A stretch of 5,203 nt of DNA from Treponema sp. (lineage in GTDB: Bacteria > Spirochaetota > Spirochaetia > Treponematales > Breznakiellaceae), in contig JAISOQ010000004.1 of assembly GCA_031275515.1 (NCBI GenBank), forward strand, positions 1-5,203, in the 5' to 3' direction. Of the stretch, positions 5,178 through 5,203 are shown piece after piece. A program made the translations under genes and the position numbers. The stretch's first letter is position 1, and each line of letters opens with the position of its first letter. The notes beneath the pieces are model-generated. The model was not told where the DNA came from. It searched no databases and worked only from the letters and a program-made list of their open reading frames with translations.

Positions 5178-5203
5178 CGTCCTGTACTCCTTCCGCTCTA
5201 TCA
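4875..5203 (-). CDS. C-terminal part of Rpn-like PD-(D/E)XK nuclease / putative transposase (partial, cut by window edge)
   Basis: The reading frame is open from the window edge through about 109 codons to TAG at 4877-4875. Nothing of the nuclease catalytic domain is visible. What is seen is IERKEYRTMFDALVESVLAD, then a charged region of degenerate 7- and 8-residue repeats rich in Glu, Arg, Gln and Trp (ARQEWER, ALRERER, AWQEQER, VIRQERER, AVLQEWER, AWQEQEQ). A compact tail LKQMGISPDIIAAGFGLSLEEIERL ends the protein. A Glu/Arg/Lys-rich helix followed by a 'MG..p..I....GLS.EEI..L' tail is characteristic of the C-termini of Rpn / PD-(D/E)XK transposase-like proteins, which run to roughly 300 residues. 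The gene could instead be intact from an internal ATG at 5177, which has a strong ribosome binding site. It could also be a fragment. It is codirectional with the flagellar operon but separated by 399 bp, with no sign of a shared function. Confidence 0.6.
   Translation of the reverse strand, partial: IERKEYRTMFDALVESVLADKRQAVQQAKEEARQEWERALRERERAWQEQERVIRQERERAVLQEWERAWQEQEQEKQEGARRLKQMGISPDIIAAGFGLSLEEIERL
4977..5108 (-). repeat. Degenerate 21/24-bp tandem coding repeat in the Rpn-like gene
   Basis: Six consecutive units of 7, 7, 7, 8, 8 and 7 codons are visible, built on the pattern A-x-x-(x)-E-x-E-R. At DNA level, plus-strand units share CTTTCCC(A/G)TTCCTGCC(A/G)G followed by a G/C tail. 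Copies 2 and 4 of the Trp-Gln-Glu-Gln-Glu type (AWQEQER and AWQEQEQ) and the QEWER type recur, which points to expansion by duplication of units rather than random charged sequence. The product is probably a single long helix or coiled coil. Such repeat arrays can change length by slippage or unequal recombination. Confidence 0.75.

Overview
The window carries most of a flagellar late-assembly operon, all on the minus strand. Read in the direction of transcription it runs flgN-like chaperone (4475-3933), flgK (3847-1958), flgL (1951-704), fliW (685-242), csrA (242-9). The same flgK-flgL-fliW-csrA block occurs in spirochetes such as Treponema and Borrelia. The long FlgL and FlgK, the CsrA with a C-terminal tail and the fairly GC-rich sequence fit a Treponema-like spirochete. 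That assignment is inference from gene order and protein character, not from a database match.

The genes are tightly packed: 6 bp between flgK and flgL, 18 bp between flgL and fliW, and a 1-base TGATG overlap between fliW and csrA. The only sizeable internal gap is 85 bp between flgN and flgK. It holds a conspicuous nested palindrome just before a strong flgK ribosome binding site. Upstream of flgN, a near-consensus sigma-28 type promoter (TAAA, 16 nt, GCCGATAT) lies immediately before the gene and probably drives the whole operon. Together the genes form one module. FlgN escorts FlgK and FlgL for export, and FlgK and FlgL join hook to filament. FliW senses flagellin and antagonises CsrA, and CsrA represses translation of flagellar mRNAs.

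The 399 bp between flgN and the next gene (4476-4874) contain no convincing gene. They hold the promoter, two tandem REP-like palindromes (4640-4669) and a long imperfect inverted repeat (4762-4856).

At the right edge (4875-5203, minus strand, cut by the window) is the C-terminal part of a gene resembling Rpn / PD-(D/E)XK-family putative transposase-nucleases. It encodes a degenerate 7/8-residue E/R/Q/W repeat followed by the typical short C-terminal domain. An excellent Shine-Dalgarno sequence and ATG lie inside this open frame, 100 codons before the stop. This layout matches the 'gene within a gene' antitoxin arrangement reported for Rpn nucleases and is the most intriguing feature of the window.
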